From the NCBI GenBank assembly GCA_041301185.1, contig JBFYSV010000134.1, positions 1 to 31,365 of the forward strand: a stretch of 31,365 nt of DNA, in the 5' to 3' direction. Source of the DNA: JAQBDA01 sp041301185. Its GTDB lineage: Bacteria > Chloroflexota > Anaerolineae > Anaerolineales > UBA4823. The notes beneath the pieces are model-generated. The model had not been told where the DNA came from. It saw only the letters and a list, made by a program, of their open reading frames with translations, and ran no database searches. The position numbers and the translations under genes are program-made. Positions 15,466-23,697 of the stretch are shown in pieces; position 1 is the first letter of the stretch, and every line of letters begins with the position of its first letter.

Positions 15466-16017
15466 ATGTCGCACTACCGCGTTTATCTCTGGCTTGCTGT
15501 CTTGTGTTTTCTCGCGCTTGGCCTGGCTTGCCGCTCTCAGCCGGCTGAGCCGACCGCGGAAGGAAGTGACCCGATGACCATTCTACTGAACAGCAGCGCC
15601 TTTACAGAGGGGGAGACGATCCCCAAGAAATACACCTGTGATGGAGAGGATGTATCCCCGCCCCTGAGCTGGTCCGGCCTACCCACCGGGACGAGAAGCC
15701 TGCTCTTGATTGTTGATGACCCCGATGCGCCGCGCGGCACCTGGGTTCACTGGGTGCTGGTCGACTTGCCGCCTGACCTGCAAGGATTGCCTGAAGGTGC
15801 GCAGGGAGAAGGCATTGAAGGTAAGAATGATTCTGGGCGGCAAGGCTACGGCGGTCCCTGTCCCCCCAGGGGCAGTAACCACCGCTATTATTTCAAGCTT
15901 TATGCCCTGGATAGAGCGTTGGGCCTCAAAGCTGGCGTTACCAAAAGTGAAGCCGAGAAAGCCATGCAAGGGCATGTGTTGGCCTGGGGCCAGTTCATGG
16001 GGCGCTACGGAAGATAA
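15466..16017 (+). CDS. YbhB/YbcL-type PEBP family protein, probable lipoprotein
   Basis: The core of this 183-residue protein is the phosphatidylethanolamine-binding / Raf kinase inhibitor-like fold, recognised by VDDPDAPRGTWVHWVLVDLP, the GQ/GYGGPCPPRGSNHRYYFKLYALD region and the ending HVLAWGQFMGRYGR. The bacterial cytoplasmic YbhB form lacks a leader, but here residues 1-21 are a hydrophobic signal sequence ending LGLAC, with Cys22 as possible lipidation site. The lipobox is imperfect (Gly at -3). A short linker (residues 23-36) precedes the fold. Ligand and role are unknown. GGGAG at 15451-15455 is 10 nt before the ATG. An 80-nt gap follows the cyclase gene. Confidence 0.85.
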   Translation: MSHYRVYLWLAVLCFLALGLACRSQPAEPTAEGSDPMTILLNSSAFTEGETIPKKYTCDGEDVSPPLSWSGLPTGTRSLLLIVDDPDAPRGTWVHWVLVDLPPDLQGLPEGAQGEGIEGKNDSGRQGYGGPCPPRGSNHRYYFKLYALDRALGLKAGVTKSEAEKAMQGHVLAWGQFMGRYGR

Positions 16018-16020
16018 AGT

Positions 16021-16068
16021 ATTGGGTGGTGATTGGTCGGGTGTTCTTCCGACCAATCACCACCCAAT
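16021..16068. terminator. Perfect 20-bp inverted repeat between convergent genes
   Basis: The left arm (16021-16040, starting ATTGGGTGGTG) and right arm (16049-16068) are exact reverse complements with an 8-nt loop. It starts 3 nt after the PEBP stop and ends 12 nt before the fabL stop, so it probably terminates both. The T runs on either side are short (TTGTTTTC on the plus strand, CTTTATCTT on the minus strand). Confidence 0.7.
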
Positions 16069-16080
16069 TGGTTGTTTTCG

Positions 16081-16881
16081 CTAGTCAGGGAAGATCCCGG
16101 GTCCCGGCAGGGTGGCGCCGCCATCGATCGTGATCACCTGCCCGCGGATCATATTCCCTGCCGACGAGCACAGGTAAGCCACCAGATCCGCCACGTCTTG
16201 CGGCGTCACCAGCCTTCCGGCTGGCGTGTGGGCCGTTGCCCGCTCGATGATTGCCTGCTGGTCCCACTGCCCATCGAAATGCTTCAAGGCATCCGTCAGT
16301 ACCACGCCGGGCGATACGGCGTTGACGGCGATGTTCTCCGAGGCCAGCTCAACTGCCAGGTAGCGGGTGATTGCCTCCAGGGCGGCTTTACTCGCCCCCA
16401 CCACCACATAATCCGGCAACACGCGGTTGGCGCCGGGGCTGGAGATGCTGACGATCGCACCTCCACCCCGTTTTCTCATCAGGGGGACAGCCCGCTGGGC
16501 GGCGAAGAGCAGCGCCCGGGCATTGATATTCATTGTCCAATCCCAGCCGCGGGCCTTTTGCTCCAAGGCTGGGCGGTTATAGCCCGAAGCAGCGTTGTGT
16601 ACCAGGAAATCCAGCCCGCCAAACTTGGCCTCCACGGCAGCGAACAGGCCGTCCAGCTCATCCAGCTCGCCGATATTCGCCTTGACCACCACTACCCTGC
16701 GCCCTAAAGCGCGGATTTCTGCGGCTGTTTCCTCTGCCGGAGCCCGGTTGCGGAAGAAATTCACCACCACGTCTGCCCCCTGGCTGGCGAAGTGCAGGGC
16801 GATGGCGCGCCCAATGCCACGTCCGGAGCCGGTTACCAGGGCAGTTTTGCCTGTGAAAATGAGGGGTGGAGAGTTGTTCAT
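16081..16881 (-). CDS. fabL: Enoyl-[acyl-carrier-protein] reductase, FabL type
   Basis: This short-chain dehydrogenase (266 residues) performs the last reduction of each fatty-acid elongation cycle, judged by its match to Bacillus subtilis FabL (NADPH-dependent). The cofactor loop is TGSGRGIG. Shared segments are VKANIG, HNAASG, WDWTMNINARALLFAAQ, SKAALEAITRYLAVEL, TDALKHF and MIRGQVITIDGG. The catalytic pair is Tyr158 and Lys165, spaced as Y-x6-K, which is the enoyl reductase arrangement and not the Y-x3-K of ordinary members. FabH and FabF are encoded about 4.3-6.7 kb away. The predicted -10 lies just upstream, so the mRNA may be leaderless. Enzyme assays on FabL-like SDRs are few, so another enoyl substrate is possible. 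Confidence 0.87.
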   Translation of the reverse strand: MNNSPPLIFTGKTALVTGSGRGIGRAIALHFASQGADVVVNFFRNRAPAEETAAEIRALGRRVVVVKANIGELDELDGLFAAVEAKFGGLDFLVHNAASGYNRPALEQKARGWDWTMNINARALLFAAQRAVPLMRKRGGGAIVSISSPGANRVLPDYVVVGASKAALEAITRYLAVELASENIAVNAVSPGVVLTDALKHFDGQWDQQAIIERATAHTPAGRLVTPQDVADLVAYLCSSAGNMIRGQVITIDGGATLPGPGIFPD

Positions 16882-16890
16882 ATGGGAGTG

Positions 16891-16896
16891 ATTATA
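16891..16896 (-). promoter_or_regulatory. -10 element of fabL, probable leaderless start
   Basis: TATAAT on the minus strand ends 9 nt before the fabL ATG, and no ribosome site lies between. A start about 7 nt downstream of the -10 would give a leader of roughly 2-3 nt. Confidence 0.5.
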
Positions 16897-16936
16897 ACCC
16901 GGCTAGTCTTATTCACCTTAGCCATTGCCAATCGCT

Positions 16937-17911
16937 TTACCCCCCTTGGGGCAAAGCCACCACCTCGGCATTTCCTTTTGTCTCTACCTCCAGTCGTGTC
17001 CCCGCCTCGTAGTGCGGGCGCTTCACCACCCCCAGGGCTATTGCCCCGAACCTGGGCGAGACTGCTGCCGAGGTGACCACTCCTGCCGGCTTGCCCTCTG
17101 CTAGCAAGCGCACCCCCGGTGCAGCGGGCTCGCTCAGCCTCAACCCTACCAGGCGCTGGGTGACCTTGTCATACGTCACCTGGCGGGCAAGCACCTCCTG
17201 CCCGGGGTAGCAGCCCTTGTCCCCCGAGACGGCATGCTCCATACCCGCCTCCAGGGGGGTATATTCCTCGCTCAGTTCTGCCCCCGCGGCAGGCAGCCCT
17301 GCCTCCACCCGCAGGATATGCCGGCTATCTGGTGAGAGCACTACCGCACCGGCAGCCGCCAGACCGTCTTCCAGCTCTCCCCGAACGGACGCCTCCGCCA
17401 GCAGGCGGAATCCCAATCCTGCCAGCCCGCGCTGACCGATCGCGGCCAGCCAGCCTCGCGGGAGATCAACCCGGGCAATCTCATCCAATACCGGGGCGGA
17501 TTGAAAGCCAAGCCTGACCAGAGCCTGGCCTGCCCCGGGTCCTTCCAGGTCGACCTGCCAGACCTCAGCGCTGGCTTCTACCAAAGCAACTTTGTCCATA
17601 AAGAAAATCCGCCGCCGCAGGTAGCTCAGCGTCGCAGCCGCATGCCCCGGCAGGGTGAGTGCCAGGAGCAACTCGCCTTGCGGCAGCACGCGCAGCACAT
17701 CCAGGATACGCGCCGTTGGGGAGACCAGCACGGTCAGCGCCGAGCGTGCCTCCGTCAGCTGGCGCAGATCGTTACTGGTCTGGCGCTGTAAGAAATCAAG
17801 GTGGTCCTCGCCGGTCAGATGCAGGCAGCCTGCTTGCGACTGTGGGAAGTAGGCGGCACCCTGCAGGGCGGCTTTGTAATCACTGGGGATGTCGTTATTC
17901 ATTTTGTCCAT
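16937..17911 (-). CDS. ygfZ: Folate-binding YgfZ/GcvT-like protein
   Basis: YgfZ proteins resemble the glycine cleavage T-protein, bind tetrahydrofolate and help maintain iron-sulfur enzymes. The 324-residue product carries the family signature GDKGCYPGQEVLAR with the key Cys at residue 234. The N-terminal part includes the folate-type segment HLTGEDHLDFLQRQTSNDL. The last 90 residues form the beta-barrel domain (LVGLRLSE, GVVTSAAVSPRFG, ALGVVK). The start is placed at 17911 with GGAG 10 nt upstream; an ATG at 17902 is an alternative. The gene lies between the ftsH terminator and fabL, on the same strand. GC content is high in the second half. Confidence 0.88.
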   Translation of the reverse strand: MDKMNNDIPSDYKAALQGAAYFPQSQAGCLHLTGEDHLDFLQRQTSNDLRQLTEARSALTVLVSPTARILDVLRVLPQGELLLALTLPGHAAATLSYLRRRIFFMDKVALVEASAEVWQVDLEGPGAGQALVRLGFQSAPVLDEIARVDLPRGWLAAIGQRGLAGLGFRLLAEASVRGELEDGLAAAGAVVLSPDSRHILRVEAGLPAAGAELSEEYTPLEAGMEHAVSGDKGCYPGQEVLARQVTYDKVTQRLVGLRLSEPAAPGVRLLAEGKPAGVVTSAAVSPRFGAIALGVVKRPHYEAGTRLEVETKGNAEVVALPQGG

Positions 17912-17938
17912 ACCTGTAAGTCTCCATAAGCCTGGGAT

Positions 17939-17977
17939 AAAAAACGTGAAACGGGATCTATGAACCGTTTCACGTTT
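17939..17977 (-). terminator. Terminator of ftsH
   Basis: A 13-bp perfect stem (17942-17954 with 17965-17977) with a 10-nt loop is followed on the minus strand by TTTTTT. It lies 22 nt after the ftsH stop and before the YgfZ gene. Confidence 0.85.
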
Positions 17978-17999
17978 GATCTATCCTTGTGGCAGTAGC

Positions 18000-19862
18000 T
18001 TACACAGCCATGGGGACCGGTGTGCCGCTGGTCTTCGGGAGCGGCGGAGGGAAGATGCTCTCGAATTCATCTCGGGAGATCGTTTCCACTTCCAGCAGGC
18101 GCTTGGCAACTGCGTCCAGTTTATCGCGGTATTCAACCAGGATCGAGCGGGCCTTTTCGTGGGCTTCACTGACCAGCTTGCGCACCTCTTTATCGATATC
18201 CTGGGCAACCGCTTCGGAGTAATCCCGCTGCTCGGAGATCTCGCGCCCCAAGAAGATCAGCTCTTCCTTCTGACCGTAGACCATCGGGCCAAGATGGGTG
18301 CTCATCCCCAGGCGAGTCACCATGGCGCGTGCCATGCGGGTGACGCGTTCCAGGTCGTTGGATGCCCCGGAAGTAATGTCATCGAAGACCAGCTCCTCGG
18401 CAGCTCGTCCGCCCAGCAGGCCGATCATATCGGCGATCAGCTTCTTGCGCGCCATCAGGGTGCGATCTTCCTCCGGTAGTGCCAAAGTATATCCGCCAGC
18501 CATGCCGCGGGCGATGATCGATACCTTGTGCACCGGGTCGGCTTCCGGCAGGGCGTTCATCACCACTGCGTGACCGGCTTCGTGGTATGCCACAATCCGT
18601 TTTTCTTCTTCACTGATCAGGCGGCTCTTGCGTTCTGGTCCGGCGATCACCCGTTCGATGGCTTCTTCCAGCTCGGATTGCCCGATCAGCTTCTTGTTGC
18701 GCCGGGCAGCCAGGATGGCTGCTTCGTTGACCAGGTTCTCCAGATCTGCGCCTACAAAACCCGGCGTGGAGCGGGAGATGACACCCAGGTCGATCTCAGG
18801 CGCCAGGGGCTTGCCTTTAGCATGCACTCTCAAGATGGCCTCCCGGCCGCGCATATCCGGGCGGTCCAGCACAACTCGCCGGTCGAAGCGCCCCGGACGC
18901 AGTAGGGCTGGATCCAGGATGTCTGGGCGATTGGTTGCAGCGACGATGATCACATTGGTATCCGTGTCGAAGCCGTCCATCTCTACCAGCATCTGGTTGA
19001 GGGTCTGCTCGCGCTCATCGTGGCTGCCGCCCAGTCCGGCGCCGCGCTGCCGCCCGACGGCGTCGATCTCGTCCACGAATACGATGCACGGCGAGTGACG
19101 CTTGGCCTGGTCGAACAGATCGCGCACGCGGCTGGCGCCCACGCCGACAAACATCTCGACGAACTCCGAGCCGGAGATCGAGAAAAAGGGCACTCCAGCC
19201 TCGCCCGAGACTGCCTTTGCCAGCAGGGTTTTACCCGTGCCAGGCGGGCCAACCAGCAGAACGCCCTTAGGGATGCGCGCTCCCAATGAGATGAACTTCT
19301 CAGGTTCGCGCAGGAACTCCACTACCTCTTGCAACTCTTCTTTGGCCTCTTCTACCCCGGCGACATCCTCGAAGGTGACTGTTGGCTGGTCGCCGGTGAA
19401 CATGCGCGCCCGAGATTTGCCGAAAGACATCGCGGCGTTATTGCTGCCCTGTGCCTGCCGGAACACAAACCAGAAGACACCTGCCAGGAGGATGAAGGGC
19501 AAGAGATAGCCCAGTGCGGTAGCTACCCCCAGCCAGGCGCTGGGCGGCTCGACCTCGATCTTGATTTTATCTGCGCTAAGCTGTTCAGAAGATACCCCCA
19601 GGCTGGTGAGCTGCTCTACCAGCGTGGCGTCGGGTTCTTTATGCGATGTCCTCTCAGTCCCATCCGAGTAAATCACCGTCAGGCGGTTATCGTCTTCCAC
19701 AATCCGCTCAACTACACCGCTTTGCACATCACTGGCAACCCGGTTGATCGGTAGCGCTTCAAGTGTTGTAGACTGCTGCTGGAAATTGTAGACAACCATT
19801 ACGATAATGGCTACAAACAACAGCAGGTAGATGATCGTAGATCTGTTTCGAGAAGGATTCAC
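18000..19862 (-). CDS. ftsH: ATP-dependent zinc metalloprotease FtsH
   Basis: FtsH is the membrane-anchored hexameric AAA+ protease that removes damaged membrane proteins and selected regulators. The 620-residue product has membrane helices at about 9-26 and 110-134 around an exported domain, Walker A GPPGTGKT at 205-212, Walker B CIVFVDEID at 259-267, the second region of homology (TNRPDILDPALLRPGRFDRR), and the zinc site HEAGH at 427-431. The frame is open to a GTG at 19874, but the GTG at 19862 has GGAGG (19868-19872) 5 nt upstream and is the better start. The longer start has no ribosome site because that site would fall inside its coding region. It has its own promoter and terminator. 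Confidence 0.96.
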   Translation of the reverse strand: MNPSRNRSTIIYLLLFVAIIVMVVYNFQQQSTTLEALPINRVASDVQSGVVERIVEDDNRLTVIYSDGTERTSHKEPDATLVEQLTSLGVSSEQLSADKIKIEVEPPSAWLGVATALGYLLPFILLAGVFWFVFRQAQGSNNAAMSFGKSRARMFTGDQPTVTFEDVAGVEEAKEELQEVVEFLREPEKFISLGARIPKGVLLVGPPGTGKTLLAKAVSGEAGVPFFSISGSEFVEMFVGVGASRVRDLFDQAKRHSPCIVFVDEIDAVGRQRGAGLGGSHDEREQTLNQMLVEMDGFDTDTNVIIVAATNRPDILDPALLRPGRFDRRVVLDRPDMRGREAILRVHAKGKPLAPEIDLGVISRSTPGFVGADLENLVNEAAILAARRNKKLIGQSELEEAIERVIAGPERKSRLISEEEKRIVAYHEAGHAVVMNALPEADPVHKVSIIARGMAGGYTLALPEEDRTLMARKKLIADMIGLLGGRAAEELVFDDITSGASNDLERVTRMARAMVTRLGMSTHLGPMVYGQKEELIFLGREISEQRDYSEAVAQDIDKEVRKLVSEAHEKARSILVEYRDKLDAVAKRLLEVETISRDEFESIFPPPLPKTSGTPVPMAV

Positions 19863-19967
19863 GGAAACCTCCACTGATAAAAGCGAATCCAGGAGATATT
19901 AGAATCACACAGTGGCTAGGGTGATCGTTCGCCCTCAATCCAACCGGGTAAGTCTGATTATTAATTG

Positions 19968-19976
19968 ATTATACCA
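19968..19976 (-). promoter_or_regulatory. Extended -10 promoter of ftsH
   Basis: On the minus strand this reads TGGTATAAT. There is no good -35. The leader before the GTG at 19862 would be about 100 nt. Confidence 0.6.
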
Positions 19977-20001
19977 ACCTAATGTCAGCCCTGGAAGTTG
20001 T

Positions 20002-20022
20002 AATTCACAAATATCGTGAATT
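20002..20022. promoter_or_regulatory. Operator-like palindrome between ftsH and the divergent gene
   Basis: AATTCAC-N7-GTGAATT is a perfect 7-bp inverted repeat spanning 21 bp. It lies about 26 bp upstream of the ftsH extended -10 element and 18 bp upstream of the -35 of the divergent gene, where a regulator could act on both. The regulator is unknown; it does not match CIRCE. Confidence 0.45.
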
Positions 20023-20040
20023 CTAACACCGCTCTAACGT

Positions 20041-20069
20041 TTGACTTCTCTGTTAACTTCGTCTATACT
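20041..20069 (+). promoter_or_regulatory. Promoter of the divergent membrane-protein gene
   Basis: TTGACT (20041-20046) and TATACT (20064-20069) with a 17-bp spacer are close to consensus. The start codon lies 35 nt downstream of the -10. Confidence 0.75.
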
Positions 20070-20104
20070 GGCTTTATCGCCAAATTGGAGCCAGGAGGTG
20101 CGGA

Positions 20105-21172
20105 ATGGACATTCATACCGGGGATTTTGATGCAGATGAGGGGTCCCCTTCCGAAGACGGGAGCCCGGGAGACCTGCTAGAGCCGCAGGAGACGGGTGAC
20201 CTGGAGGAGAGCGGATTGCCGGATGAGGAATTGGCAAGCCCAGGTCTACCGCTGGAAGGTGCCAGCGCAGAAACCTCCGACCTGGGCATGGGGGCAGTGC
20301 AGCCCGTCTTCGCTGAGGGAGAATTTCCTGCTTTACCCGTCCCAGGCTTGCCGCAGCAGCCTGCTGAAAAGCCAGAGAAAAAGAAGCTAATCAAATTCTT
20401 CATCCGTGAAAACCAGATGAAAGACTTGTGGCGACGCGCCTCCGTCGCCAAAGAAAACGTAGATGCCAATATCAACAATCCTTCAACCGCTAGCCAGTTG
20501 TTAGACAGGATCAAGACAGCCCGCAATGAGCTAATGGCAGGAGAAGAAAATTACGAGGTAGCTGAGCGCCATATCAACGAGGTGGAATACCAGATTGCCT
20601 TTGTCCAGCGGGTGAAAGGCTGGTCCGGCTCGTTAGGTATAGGCCTGTTCGTGTATGAAACTGTGTGGGGGATCGTTCTGCTGGTATTCATGTTCCTGGT
20701 GCTCGGACCGGCGGCGTTTATCCTTCCTGTGGAGCCTGAATCAGGAGGATTGAGCCAGGAGGTGGTCTTCTTATTGGGCAGCATGATTTGGGGAGGCCTG
20801 GGCGGCGTGATCGGCGCTTGGCTATCATTAGTCAAGCACATCTCCAAAGACCAGGATTTTGACCGCCAGCATACCCTGTGGTACATCAATAGCCCGGTGA
20901 TGGGGATTGGTGTGGGGGCGGTCATCTATCTGATTTTAAGGGCTGGTCTCCTTTCTATCTCTGGTCCCACCCAGGGGATCACCTCTCCCCTGGCTATCTA
21001 TTTGTTGGCGTGGCTGGCTGGTTACCAGCAAAATGTGTTCACCAGCCTGGTCAAGCGGATATTAAAAGTTTTCGCGATCGAAGAGGACGGGGGTGAATCA
21101 ACTGCCCCGCAGCCAGTTCTGCCTGAGCCGACTACCGAGGAGGAAGCGCCGCTAGGCGCGCAGCAAAAATAA
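20105..21172 (+). CDS. Unknown membrane protein with acidic N-terminal region
   Basis: I do not recognise a family. The 355-residue product has three parts. Residues 1-90 are rich in Asp, Glu, Gly and Pro and are probably disordered. Residues 95-170 are charged and helical (KKKLIKFFIRENQMKDLWRR, then NELMAGEENYEVAERHINEV). Residues 177-308 hold about four membrane helices, one in a Gly-rich segment (GSMIWGGLGGVIGAWLSLV). A cytoplasmic acidic tail (EEDGGEST, PTTEEEAP) ends it. AGGAGG (20093-20098) is 6 nt before the ATG and a strong promoter is upstream, so it is probably well expressed. It is divergent from ftsH and may share a regulatory palindrome with it. Confidence 0.85.
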   Translation: MDIHTGDFDADEGSPSEDGSPGDLLEPQETGDLEESGLPDEELASPGLPLEGASAETSDLGMGAVQPVFAEGEFPALPVPGLPQQPAEKPEKKKLIKFFIRENQMKDLWRRASVAKENVDANINNPSTASQLLDRIKTARNELMAGEENYEVAERHINEVEYQIAFVQRVKGWSGSLGIGLFVYETVWGIVLLVFMFLVLGPAAFILPVEPESGGLSQEVVFLLGSMIWGGLGGVIGAWLSLVKHISKDQDFDRQHTLWYINSPVMGIGVGAVIYLILRAGLLSISGPTQGITSPLAIYLLAWLAGYQQNVFTSLVKRILKVFAIEEDGGESTAPQPVLPEPTTEEEAPLGAQQK

Positions 21173-21200
21173 GCTTGCCAGCCAGCTCGCACGAATCGGG

Positions 21201-22307
21201 CTAGAAATACCCTTTCCAAATCTTGCCTTCGATCCTGCGGATCAGGCGGCGCAAGAATGAGCGGAACTTTGCCCAAACCCGCAGGCTGGTGGGGCGTACG
21301 ATCTTTCTGCCGCCGATAGGACCCGTCCACTGGATAACCGCTGCGCCCCAGGTCAGGCCGGCGCCAAACCCCACCAGGATCGCCCGGTTGCCGGGGTGCA
21401 GCCGGCTATTCTGGACTGCCTCGCATGTAGCGATGGGGATGGATGCGGTTGACGTATTCCCATACTTGTCGACATTGACAACCACTCGCTCCATGGGGAA
21501 ATTCAGTCCACGGGCCGCGGCTTCGATGATGCGCTGGTTTGCCTGGTGGGGGATGATCAGGTCGATATCTTCCATTTTGAGCTGGGCAGCTTCGACCGCT
21601 TCCTGGCTGGCGTGAGCCATTACCCGGGTGGCAAAACGAAACACCTCCCGCCCGTTCATCTGGATATAGTGCAAACCCTGGGCGACGGTATTGGCGCTGG
21701 CGGGAAGCCGGCTCCCGCCGGCTGGTACGCTGAGCGAATTACCTCCCGAACCATCCGAGCGCAAGATCGCCGAAAGCAATCCTCCCGGTTCTTCGCTGGC
21801 CTGTAACACGAACGCCCCTGCCCCATCTCCGAACAAGATGCAGGTCTCGCGATCTTTCCAGTTGACAAAGCGCGACAGTGTCTCAGATCCGATCACCAGC
21901 GCATTGCGGATGGACCCGGAGCGGATCGCCTGGGTAGCCATATCCAAGGCATAGATAAATCCTGAACAGGCGGCGGAGAGATCGAACGCGCCGGCGTTTA
22001 AAGCCCCCAGGCGATCCTGAACCAGGCAGGCAGTTGCCGGGAACTGGTACTCTGGAGAGGAAGTCGAGACAATGATCAGGTTCAGCTTGTTGGGTGGCAG
22101 GTTGGCTACTTCCAGTGCCTGGATCGCGGCGTCAATAGCCAGTGTGGCGGTAGACTCCTCGTCGCTGGCAATCCGTCGTTCGCGAATACCGGTGCGTGAG
22201 ATAATCCATTCATCATTGGTTTCAACCATTTCAGACAGTTCATGGTTGGTTAAAACTTTTTCTGGCACTGCCATCCCCCAACCGGTGATATGAGCATAGC
22301 GGGTCAT
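21201..22307 (-). CDS. fabH: 3-oxoacyl-[ACP] synthase III with a C-terminal basic extension
   Basis: FabH joins an acyl-CoA primer to malonyl-ACP to start fatty-acid synthesis. The catalytic triad is Cys114 (SAACSGF), His254 (IPHQANQR) and Asn284 (YGNTSTASIP). The N-terminal segment NDEWIISRTGIRERRI is typical. The family normally ends near the motif FGAGLTWGAAVIQW, at residue 327 here, but this protein continues for 41 residues with 12 Arg or Lys and one Glu, mixed with Trp, Phe, Leu and Ile. That tail could be an amphipathic helix on the membrane or a contact surface. The ATG overlaps the fabF stop as ATGA, so the two are co-translated. Its stop is 28 nt from the stop of the convergent gene. 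Confidence 0.94.
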   Translation of the reverse strand: MTRYAHITGWGMAVPEKVLTNHELSEMVETNDEWIISRTGIRERRIASDEESTATLAIDAAIQALEVANLPPNKLNLIIVSTSSPEYQFPATACLVQDRLGALNAGAFDLSAACSGFIYALDMATQAIRSGSIRNALVIGSETLSRFVNWKDRETCILFGDGAGAFVLQASEEPGGLLSAILRSDGSGGNSLSVPAGGSRLPASANTVAQGLHYIQMNGREVFRFATRVMAHASQEAVEAAQLKMEDIDLIIPHQANQRIIEAAARGLNFPMERVVVNVDKYGNTSTASIPIATCEAVQNSRLHPGNRAILVGFGAGLTWGAAVIQWTGPIGGRKIVRPTSLRVWAKFRSFLRRLIRRIEGKIWKGYF

Positions 22308-23554
22308 AAAGCTGCCTCCGAATACTGACTTACGATAATGGTCGCGTTATGACCACCAAAACCGAAAGAGTTTGACATGATACGACCGACACTGGCTGCC
22401 CGGGCTGTGTTGGGTACGTAATCTAGATCGCACTCTGGATCGAGATTTTCGTAGTTAATTGTTGGAGGCAGGATCTGGTCTTGTAAGATCTTGACACATA
22501 GCAAGGCTTCCAGCGCGCCGGAGGCGCCCAGCAGGTGTCCCGTCATGGATTTGGTTGAGGAGATTGGCAGGTTATACGCCCGTTCCCCAAACACCGATTT
22601 GATTGCAGCCGTCTCGCTTTTATCGTTGAGAGGCGTGCTGGTGCCGTGGGCGTTGATATAATCGATATCATCGATGGTGAGCCCTGCATTTTTCAAAGCT
22701 TTTTGCATGCACAGAGCTGCGCCAGCTCCATTTTCAGCCGGTGCGGAAATGTGGTAAGCATCGTTTGTGCTGCCGTATCCGGTGATCTCCGCCAGGATGA
22801 GCGCCTGGCGGGACAGAGCGTGTTCCAGCGATTCCAGCACCAGAACCGCCGAGCCTTCTCCCATCACAAAGCCGTCCCGTTCCCGGTCAAAGGGCCGGGA
22901 GGCGCGTTGCGGCTCTTCATTGCGGGTGGATAGAGCGGTCATCACGTTTAGCCCCGCCATAGCAACCGGGATCAGCGCGGCCTCGCTACCTCCAGCCAGG
23001 ATGACGTCTGCATCGCCCCGGCGGATGATCTCGGTTGCCTCACCGATGGCATTGGTGCCGCTGGCACAGGCAGTCACCACTGCCATGTTGGGACCGCGCA
23101 ACCCCATGTGGATGGCAATCATCCCCGCGCCGGTATCAGGGAGCATCATCGGCACCATGAACGGGCTGACCCGGGACGGGCCGCGCTCGAGAAACACCTT
23201 CACATTGTCGAACAGGGTGCTCACCCCGCCGATCCCGCTGCCAAGGACGACTCCCACCTGGTCACGGTTGGCTTTGTCGATCTCCAGGCGGGCGTCGGCA
23301 ACCGCCTGGATTGCGGCTGCCAGCGCAAACTGGGCGAACCGGTCCATCCGCCGTGCTTCACGTGCTCCAAATATTGCCTCACCATTAAAGCCTTTGACTT
23401 CAGCCGCGATCTTGGTGCGGTGTTCGCGGGTATCGTAATGAGTGATATAGTCCACCCCAGACAACCCGGCGATGATCCCCTTCCACAATGAGGATACATC
23501 ATTCCCTAATGGGCTGATGCATCCAAGACCAGTAATAACGACTCGCTTACGCAT
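22304..23554 (-). CDS. fabF: 3-oxoacyl-[ACP] synthase II
   Basis: FabF extends acyl-ACP with malonyl-ACP and controls long-chain products. The 416-residue protein has Cys163 (TACASGTNA), His303 (NAHGTSTPLND) and His340 (KSMTGHLLGASG), at the same numbers as E. coli FabF. The N terminus MRKRVVITGLGCISPLGND is typical. The frame is open from 23572, but the ATG at 23554 has GGAGG 5 nt upstream and gives the conserved start. It is followed immediately by fabH. A 143-nt gap separates it from the HAD-DinB gene. No other fab gene or acpP lies next to it. Confidence 0.95.
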   Translation of the reverse strand: MRKRVVITGLGCISPLGNDVSSLWKGIIAGLSGVDYITHYDTREHRTKIAAEVKGFNGEAIFGAREARRMDRFAQFALAAAIQAVADARLEIDKANRDQVGVVLGSGIGGVSTLFDNVKVFLERGPSRVSPFMVPMMLPDTGAGMIAIHMGLRGPNMAVVTACASGTNAIGEATEIIRRGDADVILAGGSEAALIPVAMAGLNVMTALSTRNEEPQRASRPFDRERDGFVMGEGSAVLVLESLEHALSRQALILAEITGYGSTNDAYHISAPAENGAGAALCMQKALKNAGLTIDDIDYINAHGTSTPLNDKSETAAIKSVFGERAYNLPISSTKSMTGHLLGASGALEALLCVKILQDQILPPTINYENLDPECDLDYVPNTARAASVGRIMSNSFGFGGHNATIIVSQYSEAAL

Positions 23555-23697
23555 TTTTCCTCCAGAGATCAAGAGTACTCCAGCAGGGCGTGGGATTGGT
23601 ATGAATATGCGACTCTACACCCGGCAGGCGGGCTTTGGTTGTCTTAACACCACCCGCCAGGAATAGACGCGCCGAGATGATGCCGGGTTAGCACCCT

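Noticed and set aside
16081..16881. Generic short-chain dehydrogenase or FabG
   Set aside because: The Tyr-x6-Lys spacing and the match to FabL segments over the full length favour an enoyl reductase over a ketoreductase.
18628..19098. 156-codon plus-strand open frame inside ftsH
   Set aside because: It is antisense to the AAA+ domain of ftsH and Ser/Arg-rich, as expected for a shadow frame in GC-rich DNA.
23555..23697. FapR or FabT-type operator before fabF
   Set aside because: The gap holds a short GAGTACTC palindrome and a broken GC-rich inverted repeat, but neither resembles a known fatty-acid regulator site closely.
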